From Herbiconiux ginsengi (GTDB lineage Bacteria > Actinomycetota > Actinomycetes > Actinomycetales > Microbacteriaceae), in NCBI RefSeq assembly GCF_900107435.1, contig NZ_FNPZ01000001.1:778960-842959 (forward strand): a stretch of 64,000 nt of DNA. Direction: 5' to 3'. Shown piece by piece: positions 50,913 to 59,824 of this stretch. Position 1 is the first letter of the stretch. Every line of letters starts with the position of its first letter. Under the pieces are notes generated by a model. That model worked only from the letters and a program-made list of their open reading frames with translations, made no database searches and was not told the DNA's origin. A program made the position numbers and the translations under genes.

Positions 50913-51962
50913 ATGCAGTACCGCAAGCTCGGCACGACGGGACTCGACGTGTCACCCATCGCGATCGGCGCGATGACCTACGGCGAACCCGACCGCGGCC
51001 ACCCTGTCTGGTCCAAGGGCGAGGAGGAGGCGCGGCCCCTCATCAAGCACGCACTGGATGCCGGCATCAACTTCTTCGACACCGCGAACATGTACTCGAA
51101 CGGGTCGAGCGAGGAGATCCTCGGCCGTGCGCTCAAGGACTTCGCAAACCGCGACGACGTGGTGATCGCCACGAAGCTCCGCCACCCGATGCGCCCCGGC
51201 CCCAACGGAAAGGGACTCTCGCGCAAGGCGATCATGACCGAGGTCGACCACTCGCTCGAACGCCTCGGCACCGACTACATCGACCTCTACCAGGTGCACC
51301 GCAACGACCACGACACGCCGCTCGAGGAGACGCTCGAAGCGCTGAGCGACCTGGTGAAGGCCGGGAAGGTGCGCTACCTCGGCGCCTCGTCGATGTTCGC
51401 GTGGGAGTTCGCGAAGGCCCTGAACCTGCAGAAGCAGCACGGCTGGGCCCGATTCGTGTCGATGCAGGATCACTACAACCTGCTCGCCCGCGAAGAGGAA
51501 CGCGAGATGATCCCGCTCTGCCTCGACGAAGGCGTGGGCACCGTCATCTGGAGCCCGCTGGCTCGGGGCCGCTTGTCCCGCGGCTGGGACGACGCGCGTT
51601 CGACCGCCCGCTCGGAGAGCGACGGCGCCTACGCCGACCTGCTCTACTCGCCCGCTGAGGAAGAGTCCAACCACGCGATCATCGACGCCGTCGGCGAGGT
51701 CGCGGCCGCACACGGCGTGAGCCGGGCGACCATCGCGCTCGCCTGGCTGCACCGGCAGCCGGTGGTCACCGCACCGCTCGTCGGAGCCAACTCCACTCAG
51801 CAGATCGACGACGCGATCGCCTCGCTCGCTGTCGAGCTCACCGACGACGAGGTGACCTCGCTGATCGCTCCCTACACTCCGCGGTACGACTTCCAGGGCG
51901 TCTCCGACGAGGCGACCATGGCCGCGATCCGCGCCCGCGTTCCCGGGATGGCCCTCAGATGA
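50913..51962 (+). CDS. Aldo/keto reductase
   Basis: A 349-residue NADPH-dependent AKR of the YghZ/Kvbeta-like branch. The tetrad is Asp/Tyr in NFFDTANMYSNGSSEEILGR, Lys in VVIATKLRHPM and His in DLYQVHRNDHDTP. NADP-binding residues are in the C-terminal AGANSTQQIDDAI-like segment. AAGGAG precedes ATG 50913. It is first of a three-gene unit with a 39-residue membrane peptide (ATGA overlap) and an SDR reductase, under the divergent TetR. Probably detoxifies or reduces a carbonyl compound. Confidence 0.9.
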   Translation: MQYRKLGTTGLDVSPIAIGAMTYGEPDRGHPVWSKGEEEARPLIKHALDAGINFFDTANMYSNGSSEEILGRALKDFANRDDVVIATKLRHPMRPGPNGKGLSRKAIMTEVDHSLERLGTDYIDLYQVHRNDHDTPLEETLEALSDLVKAGKVRYLGASSMFAWEFAKALNLQKQHGWARFVSMQDHYNLLAREEEREMIPLCLDEGVGTVIWSPLARGRLSRGWDDARSTARSESDGAYADLLYSPAEEESNHAIIDAVGEVAAAHGVSRATIALAWLHRQPVVTAPLVGANSTQQIDDAIASLAVELTDDEVTSLIAPYTPRYDFQGVSDEATMAAIRARVPGMALR

Positions 51963-52078
51963 AGACCATCCTCCGCACCGGCGCCGGCGCCCGCATCGGC
52001 GCTCTGCTCCTCCTCCTCGGCACCGGCCTTCTCGCCGCCCGCCGCACACCTCACCTCAGCCCACGAAAGGCGGCCTGA
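51959..52078 (+). CDS. 39-residue membrane peptide
   Basis: ATG 51959 overlaps the reductase stop (ATGA) and the frame ends at TGA 52076-52078, 5 bases before the next gene. The product has a basic N-terminus (MKTILRTGAGAR), one membrane helix (IGALLLLLGTGLLAA) and a basic tail (RRTPHLSPRKAA). The next gene's ribosome site (AAAGG) lies inside it. Overlap on one side and tight spacing on the other argue that it is translated. Function unknown. Confidence 0.6.
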   Translation: MKTILRTGAGARIGALLLLLGTGLLAARRTPHLSPRKAA

Positions 52079-52083
52079 TCACC

Positions 52084-53109
52084 ATGGCCAACGTTCTCGT
52101 CACCGGCGGCTCCGGCTTCATCGCCAGCTGGTGCACCTTGTATCTGCTCGACGCCGGCCACGACGTGCGTGTCACCGTCCGCAGTACCGCACGCGGCGCC
52201 GCTCTGCGTGGGCATCTCCATTCCGCCGCCGACTTCGACGACTCCCGGCTGAGCATCGTCGAGGCCGACCTGAACGGCGACTCGGGATGGGATGACGCCG
52301 TGGCCGAAATGGATTACGTGCTCCACGTCGCCTCTCCCACCCTGCGCGAAGCCGACATCACCGAAGCCCAGATGATCGCCGCCGCTCGCGACGGCGTGCT
52401 GCGTGTGCTCCGCCGTGCCCGCGACGCCGGCGTGAAACGCGTCGTGCTCACCAGCGCCTACGGCGCGGTCGGCTACGGCCACAAGCCGCAAGAGGCACCG
52501 TTCACCGAGGAGGACTGGACCGACGTCGACGCGAACATCGCGCCGTACCAGCGATCCAAGACTCTCGCCGAACGCGCCGCCTGGACGTTCATCGCCGAGG
52601 AGGGAGACGGCCTCGAGCTCGCCGCCGTGAACCCGACCACCGTCATCGGCCCCCTCGTCGGCCCCGACGACCCGCCCACGCTCCGGATGATCCGGGGCAT
52701 GCTCGACGGCGTGATGCCGGCCTGCCCGCCGTTCGCCACCGGATGGGTCGATGTGCGCGATGTCGCCGACCTCCACCTGCGCGCGATGACCGATCCGGCC
52801 GCCGCCGGCGAACGCTTCCTCGCGATCTCGGGCCACAGCCTGCGCATCGTCGACATCGCCCACCTGCTGCGCGACCGCCTCGGCGAACGCGCCGCCAAGG
52901 CGCCCACCCGCGAGCTGCCCCTCTTCGTCGCCCGCGCCCTCAGCGTCGTCAACCCCCAGCTACGGGCCCTGCGCCCCCAACTCGGGCAGAACTTCACCGC
53001 GACCAGCGCCAAGGCCGAGCGGCTCTTGGGCTGGCACGCCCGCCCTGTTGCCGACACCGTGGCCGACACCGGCGAGAGCCTGCTGGCCCACCCCGGTCGC
53101 GACGCCTGA
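52084..53109 (+). CDS. NAD(P)-dependent aldehyde/ketone reductase (extended SDR, DFR-like)
   Basis: A 341-residue extended short-chain dehydrogenase of the dihydroflavonol/cinnamoyl-CoA reductase-like group. The Rossmann motif is NVLVTGGSGFIASWCTLYLL, then DVRVTVRSTARG (NADP site) and VLHVASPT. The catalytic YxxxK is APYQRSKTLAE; NPTTVIGPLVGPDD is typical. Likely reduces an aldehyde or ketone. It follows the membrane peptide by 5 bases in the TetR-controlled unit. Confidence 0.88.
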   Translation: MANVLVTGGSGFIASWCTLYLLDAGHDVRVTVRSTARGAALRGHLHSAADFDDSRLSIVEADLNGDSGWDDAVAEMDYVLHVASPTLREADITEAQMIAAARDGVLRVLRRARDAGVKRVVLTSAYGAVGYGHKPQEAPFTEEDWTDVDANIAPYQRSKTLAERAAWTFIAEEGDGLELAAVNPTTVIGPLVGPDDPPTLRMIRGMLDGVMPACPPFATGWVDVRDVADLHLRAMTDPAAAGERFLAISGHSLRIVDIAHLLRDRLGERAAKAPTRELPLFVARALSVVNPQLRALRPQLGQNFTATSAKAERLLGWHARPVADTVADTGESLLAHPGRDA

Positions 53110-53165
53110 CCGCGATCGCTCGGGTGTTGGTCGTGTGACACGTTGAACGAGGCTGAGGGCCTCCT

Positions 53166-53936
53166 TCACATCTCGCCGATTGCAGTGGTGGGAGCATCGC
53201 GACCGGGGACGAGGCGTTCGTGAAGGAGCTCGTCGAGACGGTCCCATGCAGCGCTTTCGATGCCGACGTGCCCGCTGAGGAGATCGATGGTCTCGGGCGA
53301 CACCTGGTCGAAGTCGGGGAGATCGGAGACCATCGTCATGCGCTCGGCGATTCGCGCCGCCGCGTCTGCGATCTTCTCGAGGCGAGGATCGTCAGGTGCC
53401 CATTCGATCGCGTCGTCATATGCCCGAAGCACCGCGACATACTCGGTGTCGTCCAGCAACGCGGTTCGTGCAGGAAGGATGATGCGGGTGATGTCGGGAG
53501 CGAGGGCGTAGCTGAGGATGAAGCCATCTCGGATGGCATGCTCGTGACGTTCGGACAGGCCGATGACTCGCACCCGCTCCATGTACTCGATGGCTTCAGG
53601 GGGCAAGCAGAGCCGATGGGGCTGGTCGAGATGACGCAGTCGTGCCCGTCGTTGCTCGAGCTCGCGGATGCGGGTGCGCAGCTCACTCTCGATCTGCGCA
53701 ATCTCTTGTCCAAATCGATCGGCATCGGCATCGAGTGTGCCGGGGATGCGAGCCAGTGGGACGCCTGCTTGGGCGAGGGTCACGATGCGAGTCAGGTCGA
53801 TGATCGCTTGGGCACCGTAGCGCCGGTATCCGGAGGCATCACGCTCGGGCTCGGGCAAGATGCCTTTGGCGTGGTAGACACGGATGGCCTTGGCTGTGAC
53901 TCCCGCGTGGGCGGCGAGCTGCCCGATGGTCAACAT
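53166..53936 (-). CDS. MerR-family regulator
   Basis: A 256-residue MerR protein. The winged helix is residues 1-70 (LTIGQLAAHAGVTAKAIRVY, HAKGILPEPERDASGYRRYG), followed by the dimer coiled coil (FGQEIAQIESELRTRIRELE). The C-terminal 130 residues form an extra helical domain without the Cys of metal sensors, so it more likely senses an organic ligand. I chose ATG 53936. A MerR-type operator lies in the spacer of the divergent promoter for the small gene at 53990. Confidence 0.88.
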   Translation of the reverse strand: MLTIGQLAAHAGVTAKAIRVYHAKGILPEPERDASGYRRYGAQAIIDLTRIVTLAQAGVPLARIPGTLDADADRFGQEIAQIESELRTRIRELEQRRARLRHLDQPHRLCLPPEAIEYMERVRVIGLSERHEHAIRDGFILSYALAPDITRIILPARTALLDDTEYVAVLRAYDDAIEWAPDDPRLEKIADAAARIAERMTMVSDLPDFDQVSPETIDLLSGHVGIESAAWDRLDELLHERLVPGRDAPTTAIGEM

Positions 53937-53951
53937 CTCCCCATACTGGGC

Positions 53952-53983
53952 TTGATCTTGCCCTTGGGGCAAGGCTGCACGCT
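53952..53983 (+). promoter_or_regulatory. MerR-type promoter with operator inside a 20-base spacer
   Basis: TTGATC (53952-53957) and CACGCT (53978-53983) are 20 bases apart, longer than the normal 17. The spacer holds a perfect CTTGCCC-TTG-GGGCAAG inverted repeat (53957-53973). This is the standard layout of promoters that a MerR protein activates by untwisting. The -10 ends 6 bases before ATG 53990, so the message would be leaderless. Confidence 0.75.
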
Positions 53984-53989
53984 GATGTC

Positions 53990-54262
53990 ATGACCGATCA
54001 CGACTTCGAAGAAGACACTCTCCGTGCACTCGCGGATGAGGGAAACGAGACAGCGCTGGACCGGCTCGCCGACCTTTACAACGCTCGCGACGATTGGGAC
54101 GCGCTCGCTGCACTGCTCGACGAGGGCAGCGAGCACGCCGGGCGGCTGTTGACGCGCCGCGCCGTCGCGAATCGCGACCTACGAGAACTGCAACGACTCT
54201 CCGACGCGGGAAGCAGTGAGGCCGGGGTGGAGCTGGAACGACTTCTCAGGCAAGGGGAATGA
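53990..54262 (+). CDS. Small helical acidic protein, target of the MerR regulator
   Basis: A 90-residue, Glu/Asp/Leu-rich, probably all-helical protein (FEEDTLRALADEGNETALDR, then LADLYNARDDWDALAALLDE). The repeating ALxxLA pattern resembles TPR/Sel1-like hairpins but is too short to assign. The start is ATG 53990, exactly at the predicted transcription start of the MerR-type promoter. It is the only gene that promoter can serve before the convergent galactosidase operon end. Function unknown. Confidence 0.65.
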   Translation: MTDHDFEEDTLRALADEGNETALDRLADLYNARDDWDALAALLDEGSEHAGRLLTRRAVANRDLRELQRLSDAGSSEAGVELERLLRQGE

Positions 54263-54339
54263 ACACCACGATGACCGGCCGAGCGACGTCGCAAGGCCGC
54301 CGCCGCGTACCTGCGAGAACCCGCCGGCCACTTGCCAGC

Positions 54340-56469
54340 TTAGGGGCCCTCGCCGACGTGCACCGCCTCGAACGTGATGGCTGATTGTGGATTGAGCAAG
54401 GGCATGTGCAGACCGACCGTGGTGAGAAACCGGCCGCTCGCAATGATGCCCTCGACCATCCACGAGGGAGGGGCCTGCTCCGCCCTCTGCTGGACATCGT
54501 CGAGCAGCATCCGCACTCGATACCACCATTCGTCGCGTAACCCCGCGAGCCTCAGAGGCGTCGGGCCATCCGAGGTCGCCAGCTGCAGTGCCACGTATTG
54601 GTAGATTGCCCTGTCCTTCTCCGCGGACACGATTCCGTGGAAGAGGTGGTTCGCATCCGGACCGTCGTCGCGGATGAGAACGCCGGAATGAAGCAGTGAG
54701 CGGCTGGCTTTGTGAAGACGAATGGCACCGGAGAGCACGGCCTCCTCGTCGGCACTCATCCCTCGTATGTCCCATTCGATCCCCATGTGCTGCATCCAGC
54801 TGGCGCTGATCCGGAAGGAGAGGTCAGTGACTCGGCCTGTGGTGTGAGACCGAGGTCCCCCTACGTGGCTTCCGATACGTTCGGGCGGCAGGAGTTGTGA
54901 CGCCCACCGTTGAATGGGATGACGTTCGACGGGATCGTTGGTGTCGGATATCCACACCCGGTCGGTGCGACTGCCCAGACCGAGGTCGACGCGGCCTCCT
55001 CCGGACGAGCAGTTCTCGATCTCCACCGTGGGATGCGCTTCCCGGATGGCGTCGATCAGCCGATATGCGGCGAGCACCTGGGCATGGGAGCGTGGAATTC
55101 CGCCGCGGCCGATCTCGTTGCTGTCGCGGTTGTAGTCCCATTTGAGATAGTCGATGCGGTGATCCGCCAACAAGCGGTGCAGCTGGTCGTAGACGTACCG
55201 CCACGCCTTTTCGTTGGTGAGATCGAGCAGTTGTTGATGCCGCCAGGGCAGCGGAAGGTCCTCGCCGAGGCGACTGATCCACTCCGGGTGAGCACGTGCA
55301 GCGTCGGAGTCGGGGCTGATCATCTCGGGCTCCACCCAGAGCCCGAATTGCATGCCGAGGTCGTGCACACGGTCGATGAGAGGAGCGAGCCCTCCCGCCC
55401 AGACGATCGGGTCGACCGACCAGTCCCCGAGACCTGCGCGGTCGTTCCGTCGTCCCTTGTACCACCCGTCGTCGAGCACGAACCGTTCCACGCCCATCCG
55501 CGAGCCGGCCGCAGCAAGATCGATCAGCGCGTCGAGGTCATGGTCGAAGTAGATGGCTTCCCAACTGTTGAGGGTGACGGGTCGAGGTGTGACCGCGGTG
55601 CGGTTGGACCGGTCCCATCGATGAAACTGTGCCGCATTCGCGTCCAAGCCCATCCTGCTGTAGGACGCGAAGAGCCAAGGAGACGTGTAACTTCCGCCCT
55701 CCTCGAGAACGACGTCTCCTTGCTCGAGAACCTCACCGGCACCGATCACGAAAGCTCCGGAGGGCAGTTTTTCGATGTAGTGCTCGGAGTTCCCGCTCCA
55801 CGCGAGGTGGATGTTCCAGATCTCCCCGTTTCGGAATCCGAAGCCCTCCGTTCCCGCCGCGAAGACCAGCGGGGCGTCGTGTCCCGTTCGCCCGTGATGT
55901 GTCGGGCGGGACCACTTGCCGAATCCGATGGTCCGGCGCTGCGGTTGCACTTCTCGGCACCATCGGCCTGTGCTGTCGAGGATCTCCTTCGCTCGATCGG
56001 GCAAGGGGAGGGTTGCGAACAGGTGGTGGACGGCGAGGTGCCGAGTGCTGGTGTTCGTGAGGGTGTGACGGAGGCGAGCCAGACCGGTGTCCTCGATGTG
56101 GATCTCGGTGGCCAGGTCGATCTCATTGCGGTCGTCATGTTGCCTGAGCACTGCGGTGGCGTGCTCGTCGACCACGATGTCGCGGATGGCGAACGATGCG
56201 TGGAGCTCATTGCCCTCTCGCCCGATGCGCAGTCCTGGCGTTGCCAGCCATCCCGCTGCGGCCTCCGGCACCAGGTGCTGAGGTACGGGTGCGTTGAATG
56301 ACGACTGCGGTACCGCGCCCTCGATCTGCGCCGGATCGGGGAGCTGTTCGCCGAGGTAGGCACCCCAATGCACGAACTCCGGCTTACGGCTCGAGGTTCG
56401 GAGCAGAATACTCACCTCCCCGTTGTGGATGTGGGCATACGGCGGCACGACCACAGCCGGTTCAGTCAT
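54340..56469 (-). CDS. Alpha-galactosidase, GH36 family
   Basis: A 709-residue glycoside hydrolase. The GH36 nucleophile is Asp445 in YLKWDYNRD and the acid/base is Asp509 in RVWISDTND; VLDDGW (331-336) and NCSSGGGRVDLGLG (486-499) are also family hallmarks. It has an N-terminal beta-sandwich (1-290), then a (beta/alpha)8 barrel. No signal peptide is seen, so it acts on imported alpha-galactosides such as melibiose or raffinose fragments. ATG 56469 overlaps the aldolase stop by 8 bases; it is the last gene of the operon. Confidence 0.95.
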   Translation of the reverse strand: MTEPAVVVPPYAHIHNGEVSILLRTSSRKPEFVHWGAYLGEQLPDPAQIEGAVPQSSFNAPVPQHLVPEAAAGWLATPGLRIGREGNELHASFAIRDIVVDEHATAVLRQHDDRNEIDLATEIHIEDTGLARLRHTLTNTSTRHLAVHHLFATLPLPDRAKEILDSTGRWCREVQPQRRTIGFGKWSRPTHHGRTGHDAPLVFAAGTEGFGFRNGEIWNIHLAWSGNSEHYIEKLPSGAFVIGAGEVLEQGDVVLEEGGSYTSPWLFASYSRMGLDANAAQFHRWDRSNRTAVTPRPVTLNSWEAIYFDHDLDALIDLAAAGSRMGVERFVLDDGWYKGRRNDRAGLGDWSVDPIVWAGGLAPLIDRVHDLGMQFGLWVEPEMISPDSDAARAHPEWISRLGEDLPLPWRHQQLLDLTNEKAWRYVYDQLHRLLADHRIDYLKWDYNRDSNEIGRGGIPRSHAQVLAAYRLIDAIREAHPTVEIENCSSGGGRVDLGLGSRTDRVWISDTNDPVERHPIQRWASQLLPPERIGSHVGGPRSHTTGRVTDLSFRISASWMQHMGIEWDIRGMSADEEAVLSGAIRLHKASRSLLHSGVLIRDDGPDANHLFHGIVSAEKDRAIYQYVALQLATSDGPTPLRLAGLRDEWWYRVRMLLDDVQQRAEQAPPSWMVEGIIASGRFLTTVGLHMPLLNPQSAITFEAVHVGEGP

Positions 56470-57088
56470 CAATCGTCTCGACAAGGTCGAAGAGGGCGTC
56501 GGCCGCGCGCTGTGATCGCAAGGCGGACCCGATTCCGACGGCGGCGGCCCCTGCGGCGAGGAAGTCCTTCACGTTCGACGTGTCGATTCCGCCGGTGGCG
56601 ATGAAAGTCGCGGCAGGGAACGGCCCCCGCATTTCTCGGAACCAACTCGGGGAAAGGCTGGAAGCGGGAAAGGCCTTCACGTGATCGCACCCCGCCAGCA
56701 AGGCCTTCTGCACCTCCGTCGCGGTTCCGACCCCGGGCAGATGAGGAACTCCTGCTTCCGCACTCGCCTCCACGACAGCAAGATCGAATCCCGGAGCCAC
56801 GGTGAAGTCAGCACCCGCGTCGATCACCCGTTCGAGGAGCTCGAGACGGGTGACGGTGCCGACCCCGACGGGTTCTCCCCTGTCAAGTCCGCGGAGTCTC
56901 ACGGCCTGGAAAGTCTCGAACGAGGCTTCATCCTGCACAGGTACTTCGACGACTCCGATCCCCCTGTCCCAGACACGGTGGGCGACGTCCAGAGCGACCG
57001 ACAGATCCATCCCACGGAGGATGGCGATGACCGGACGCCCCCTCAGAACTGCAGAGAAGTCGTTTCGCGATGTCGACACCACGATCAC
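56462..57088 (-). CDS. dgoA: KDPG/KDPGal aldolase
   Basis: A 208-residue class I aldolase that splits 2-keto-3-deoxy-6-phospho(galact/glu)onate to pyruvate and glyceraldehyde-3-phosphate. The Schiff-base Lys is in GCDHVKAFPASSLSP; the Glu/phosphate-binding parts are in GVVEVPVQDEA and GVGTVTRLELLERV, and FIATGGIDTSNVKDFLAAGA ends the barrel. GTG 57088 overlaps the kinase stop (GTGA). Neighbouring DgoD-like dehydratase favours the galacto form; KDPG itself may also be accepted. Confidence 0.88.
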   Translation of the reverse strand: MIVVSTSRNDFSAVLRGRPVIAILRGMDLSVALDVAHRVWDRGIGVVEVPVQDEASFETFQAVRLRGLDRGEPVGVGTVTRLELLERVIDAGADFTVAPGFDLAVVEASAEAGVPHLPGVGTATEVQKALLAGCDHVKAFPASSLSPSWFREMRGPFPAATFIATGGIDTSNVKDFLAAGAAAVGIGSALRSQRAADALFDLVETIDD

Positions 57089-58044
57089 ACCTCGATCCGG
57101 TCGGATTCACCGACGGGAGAGAGGGCTCCGGCGAAGCCGTCCGGCATCGCACCGACATCTCCGGTGCTCACCAACGCTGAAGCGGCGAGGCGGTGGCCGT
57201 GTCGCAGGCTCGACGGAACGCCCGCATCGGTCAGCAGCCCATGCAGGAAGCCGGCTGCGAACGCATCGCCGGCGCCCACGGGCTCGATCACATCCACGAC
57301 GAGCGCCGGTTCATCCGTCTGCGCGCCGCCGTGGAAAGCGGTCGCACGCACCGGGCCGTCCTTGACCACGAGGATGTCGGGGCGGGGAACCCGATCTCGT
57401 ATGGAAGCGGGAGTCTCGGTGCCCCAGATCTCCTGTGCTTCGTCGAGCCCGACGAAGACCACGTCAGCCGTGTCGGCGAGGGCGCGCAGGATCGGGCCGG
57501 CGATTCCGGGCTCCCACAGCGCCGGCCGGTAGTTCACGTCGAAGGAGACTCGGGCGCCGGCGCGGTGAGCTCTGTCGATGGTCGTTTCGATGAGCTCGTG
57601 ACAGCCCGTCGAGAGTGCGGGCGTGATCCCGCTCACGTGCACCAGGTCGTCTCCGGAGAAGGCGAAGTCATCGAGAAAGGCCCCGGTCATGCGCGATGCC
57701 GCAGACCCGCTCCGGTAATAGTGCACCGAGGTTGCCCCGCCGAGCTGCGCGTCTTTGAAGTACACCGCGCTCGGGGCGGTCGAGTCCCGCACGACCAAGT
57801 CGGTGCGAACGCCCGCCGCGCGGATGTCGGAGACGATGCGTTCACCGATCGGATCGTCACCGACGGCGCTGAGCCAGAAGACGGTGTGACCGAGCCTCGA
57901 CAGATAGCTGGCGACGTTCGATTCGGCTCCGGCGACGCTCAGGCTCGCACGGGTCGCGTTCGCGAGTCGCCCGATCGGCGAGGGCGTGATCTGCAACATC
58001 GACTCACCGATCGTCACGACCCGCCGTCTCGTGTCAGCGCGCAT
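57085..58044 (-). CDS. PfkB-family sugar kinase (2-keto-3-deoxy-sugar acid kinase)
   Basis: A 319-residue ribokinase-fold kinase. The N-terminal motif is VVTIGESMLQITPS, the substrate segment GAESNVASYLSRLGH, and the catalytic motif VIEPVGAGDAFAAGFLHGLL with the base Asp. It resembles KdgK, which phosphorylates KDG/KDGal at C6. Between dgoD-like and aldolase genes this is the expected DgoK step, although classical DgoK is of another fold, so the symbol is left open. ATG 58044 overlaps the sialidase-like gene stop by 11 bases. Confidence 0.87.
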   Translation of the reverse strand: MRADTRRRVVTIGESMLQITPSPIGRLANATRASLSVAGAESNVASYLSRLGHTVFWLSAVGDDPIGERIVSDIRAAGVRTDLVVRDSTAPSAVYFKDAQLGGATSVHYYRSGSAASRMTGAFLDDFAFSGDDLVHVSGITPALSTGCHELIETTIDRAHRAGARVSFDVNYRPALWEPGIAGPILRALADTADVVFVGLDEAQEIWGTETPASIRDRVPRPDILVVKDGPVRATAFHGGAQTDEPALVVDVIEPVGAGDAFAAGFLHGLLTDAGVPSSLRHGHRLAASALVSTGDVGAMPDGFAGALSPVGESDRIEV

Positions 58045-59824
58045 GGCGACGCCTCGCATCCTCGGCGAGTTCTCCGACCTCCGCCACTCGAAGGGCGCGG
58101 TCGAAGACCGTGAGAGCACCGACTTCGTGGTTCGCGAGCCCGTGCACGTCGAGGCCGTGGTCGGAATTCACGTCCCGCAGATCATCGCTGAAGCGACCCC
58201 ATCCGTAAGGGCGTTCGTCGCCCCCGTCCTGCAGCACGCCGTCGACCACGAACAGGATGATCTTCGGGCCGCCATCGACCACCACGCCGACATGGGTCGG
58301 CTTGTTCGCGACGATCGTGTCGGCATCGGAGGTCCACGAGCACTCTCGGCGTCCGTCGCTCATGGTGAATCGCAGACGACCGCGCGACGCGATTTCGACG
58401 GCGAATCCGCGACCGGAGGCATCGCGATCGTCGACGATGGTTCGTCCCGGACTGGTGTCGACGACGGTCAGGTCAACGGAGAGCGTGAACCCTGCACGGG
58501 CCTCTTCGATCCGCCAGTTCCCACGCCGGAGCTGGAAGGGCGTGAGACGGAAGGGACTCACCGGCGTCTCGTCGCCGTGCCGATACTGGGCCACGATGCC
58601 TTCGCCGAGGTGGGGAGAGGGTTCTCCCCACAGACGGGCGAGCAGGTCCCGGTCGATCTCGTGCACGCGGGCCACCTTCTTCTGCGTCTCCGTCAGCCAG
58701 AACGCGCCGTCGTGCTGAACCAGGTCGGGGTAGCTCATGCTGACCTGAGGATCGTCGGCGTAGAGCACGATCTCCGGTTCGGACCAGGCGATCGTGCCGT
58801 CCACCTCGATCCCGCCGGAAAGCCACACCGGATTCCGGTAGGTGCCGAACCAGGTGTTGCTGTTGTTGTGGAACCAGAGCAGATGACGACCCTCGCCACA
58901 CGACCAGGCGAACGTCGCCGCACGCGGATTCTTGATCGGACGTCCGCTCGCGAAAGTCGCCCAGGCGGGTGCCGACCAGGTGTGGCCGCCGTCCCGACTG
59001 GAGCTGCTGGCCACGTAGCCCTTCTCGCTGCGGTAGACGCAATAGAGGCTGCCGTCGCGTAGGCCGACGACTTTGTGCTCCTCGGCCACCTCGCCCTCCG
59101 GGGCGCGGAGCCCCACGTCTCCGTCGGGAAGCGTCTGCCAGGTGATCGTCGCCGGGTCGGACGCGAACAGGATGTCGTCGCTGCGGAGCAGGAATCCCTC
59201 GCTCGTCTTCTGGAATCCCTGGGATTCCTCGCGGAACTCGCCGACTTTCGAAGCAGCGATGAACACGCTCGATCCGACGACTTCGGGCTTCCCCACCGAC
59301 CACCAGAACTGCACCTCACCGCCGAACGGGTTGCGCTTGTCGATGTCGAACGCCCGGATCGGGACGGTGTGCCGATCCGACCAGGATTCGCCCTCGTCGT
59401 CGGAGTACCGGAAGACCATGTCGCCGAGCGTGTCCACGCGCGGGCTGGTTCCCGTGTCGGTGGGCACCTCTCGGATGTTCAGGGTGTTGTAGGTGTAGAA
59501 GACGTAGACCCGCCCAGCAGGTGTGATCAGCGGAACCGCCCACGAGGCTTCCGGGCCGTCCGCGGGCTCGATGTCAACCGGAGCGGTCCAGGTCTGCCCC
59601 CGATCGGTGCTCGTTCGAGCGACGATGCGCTGTGAGGAATCACCCTCGTGAGCGTCGGAGCTGGTGACGACGCACAACCACGTCCCGCTCCCGGTCACCA
59701 CGACGTACGGCTGGTCGCTGTATCCGCTGGCTTGGATCACGCTGCCGTTCTCGAGCAGGCGTGGATCGTGCCGCGCTCGCTCGAGATCGTCAGGCTGCTG
59801 CGGCCCTCGGTTGTCGATCACCAT
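58034..59824 (-). CDS. Sialidase-fold (BNR/Asp-box) protein with C-terminal LamG-like domain
   Basis: A 596-residue protein. Three Asp-boxes are visible: STDRGQTW (72-79), SDDEGESW (141-148) and SRDGGHTW (276-283), marking a six-bladed sialidase propeller over about residues 30-400. Residues about 430-590 resemble a concanavalin-like (LamG) jelly roll. No signal peptide is present, so it is apparently cytoplasmic. A true sialidase is unlikely without sialic-acid genes; another exo-glycosidase activity on a galactose-type sugar is more plausible. ATG 59824 overlaps the dgoD-like stop by 7 bases. Confidence 0.8.
   Translation of the reverse strand: MVIDNRGPQQPDDLERARHDPRLLENGSVIQASGYSDQPYVVVTGSGTWLCVVTSSDAHEGDSSQRIVARTSTDRGQTWTAPVDIEPADGPEASWAVPLITPAGRVYVFYTYNTLNIREVPTDTGTSPRVDTLGDMVFRYSDDEGESWSDRHTVPIRAFDIDKRNPFGGEVQFWWSVGKPEVVGSSVFIAASKVGEFREESQGFQKTSEGFLLRSDDILFASDPATITWQTLPDGDVGLRAPEGEVAEEHKVVGLRDGSLYCVYRSEKGYVASSSSRDGGHTWSAPAWATFASGRPIKNPRAATFAWSCGEGRHLLWFHNNSNTWFGTYRNPVWLSGGIEVDGTIAWSEPEIVLYADDPQVSMSYPDLVQHDGAFWLTETQKKVARVHEIDRDLLARLWGEPSPHLGEGIVAQYRHGDETPVSPFRLTPFQLRRGNWRIEEARAGFTLSVDLTVVDTSPGRTIVDDRDASGRGFAVEIASRGRLRFTMSDGRRECSWTSDADTIVANKPTHVGVVVDGGPKIILFVVDGVLQDGGDERPYGWGRFSDDLRDVNSDHGLDVHGLANHEVGALTVFDRALRVAEVGELAEDARRRHAR

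Noticed and set aside
58034-59824. True sialidase with a sialic-acid pathway
   Set aside because: The Asp-boxes define the fold only; no NanA, NanK or NanE-like gene is nearby and the operon context is galactonate metabolism.
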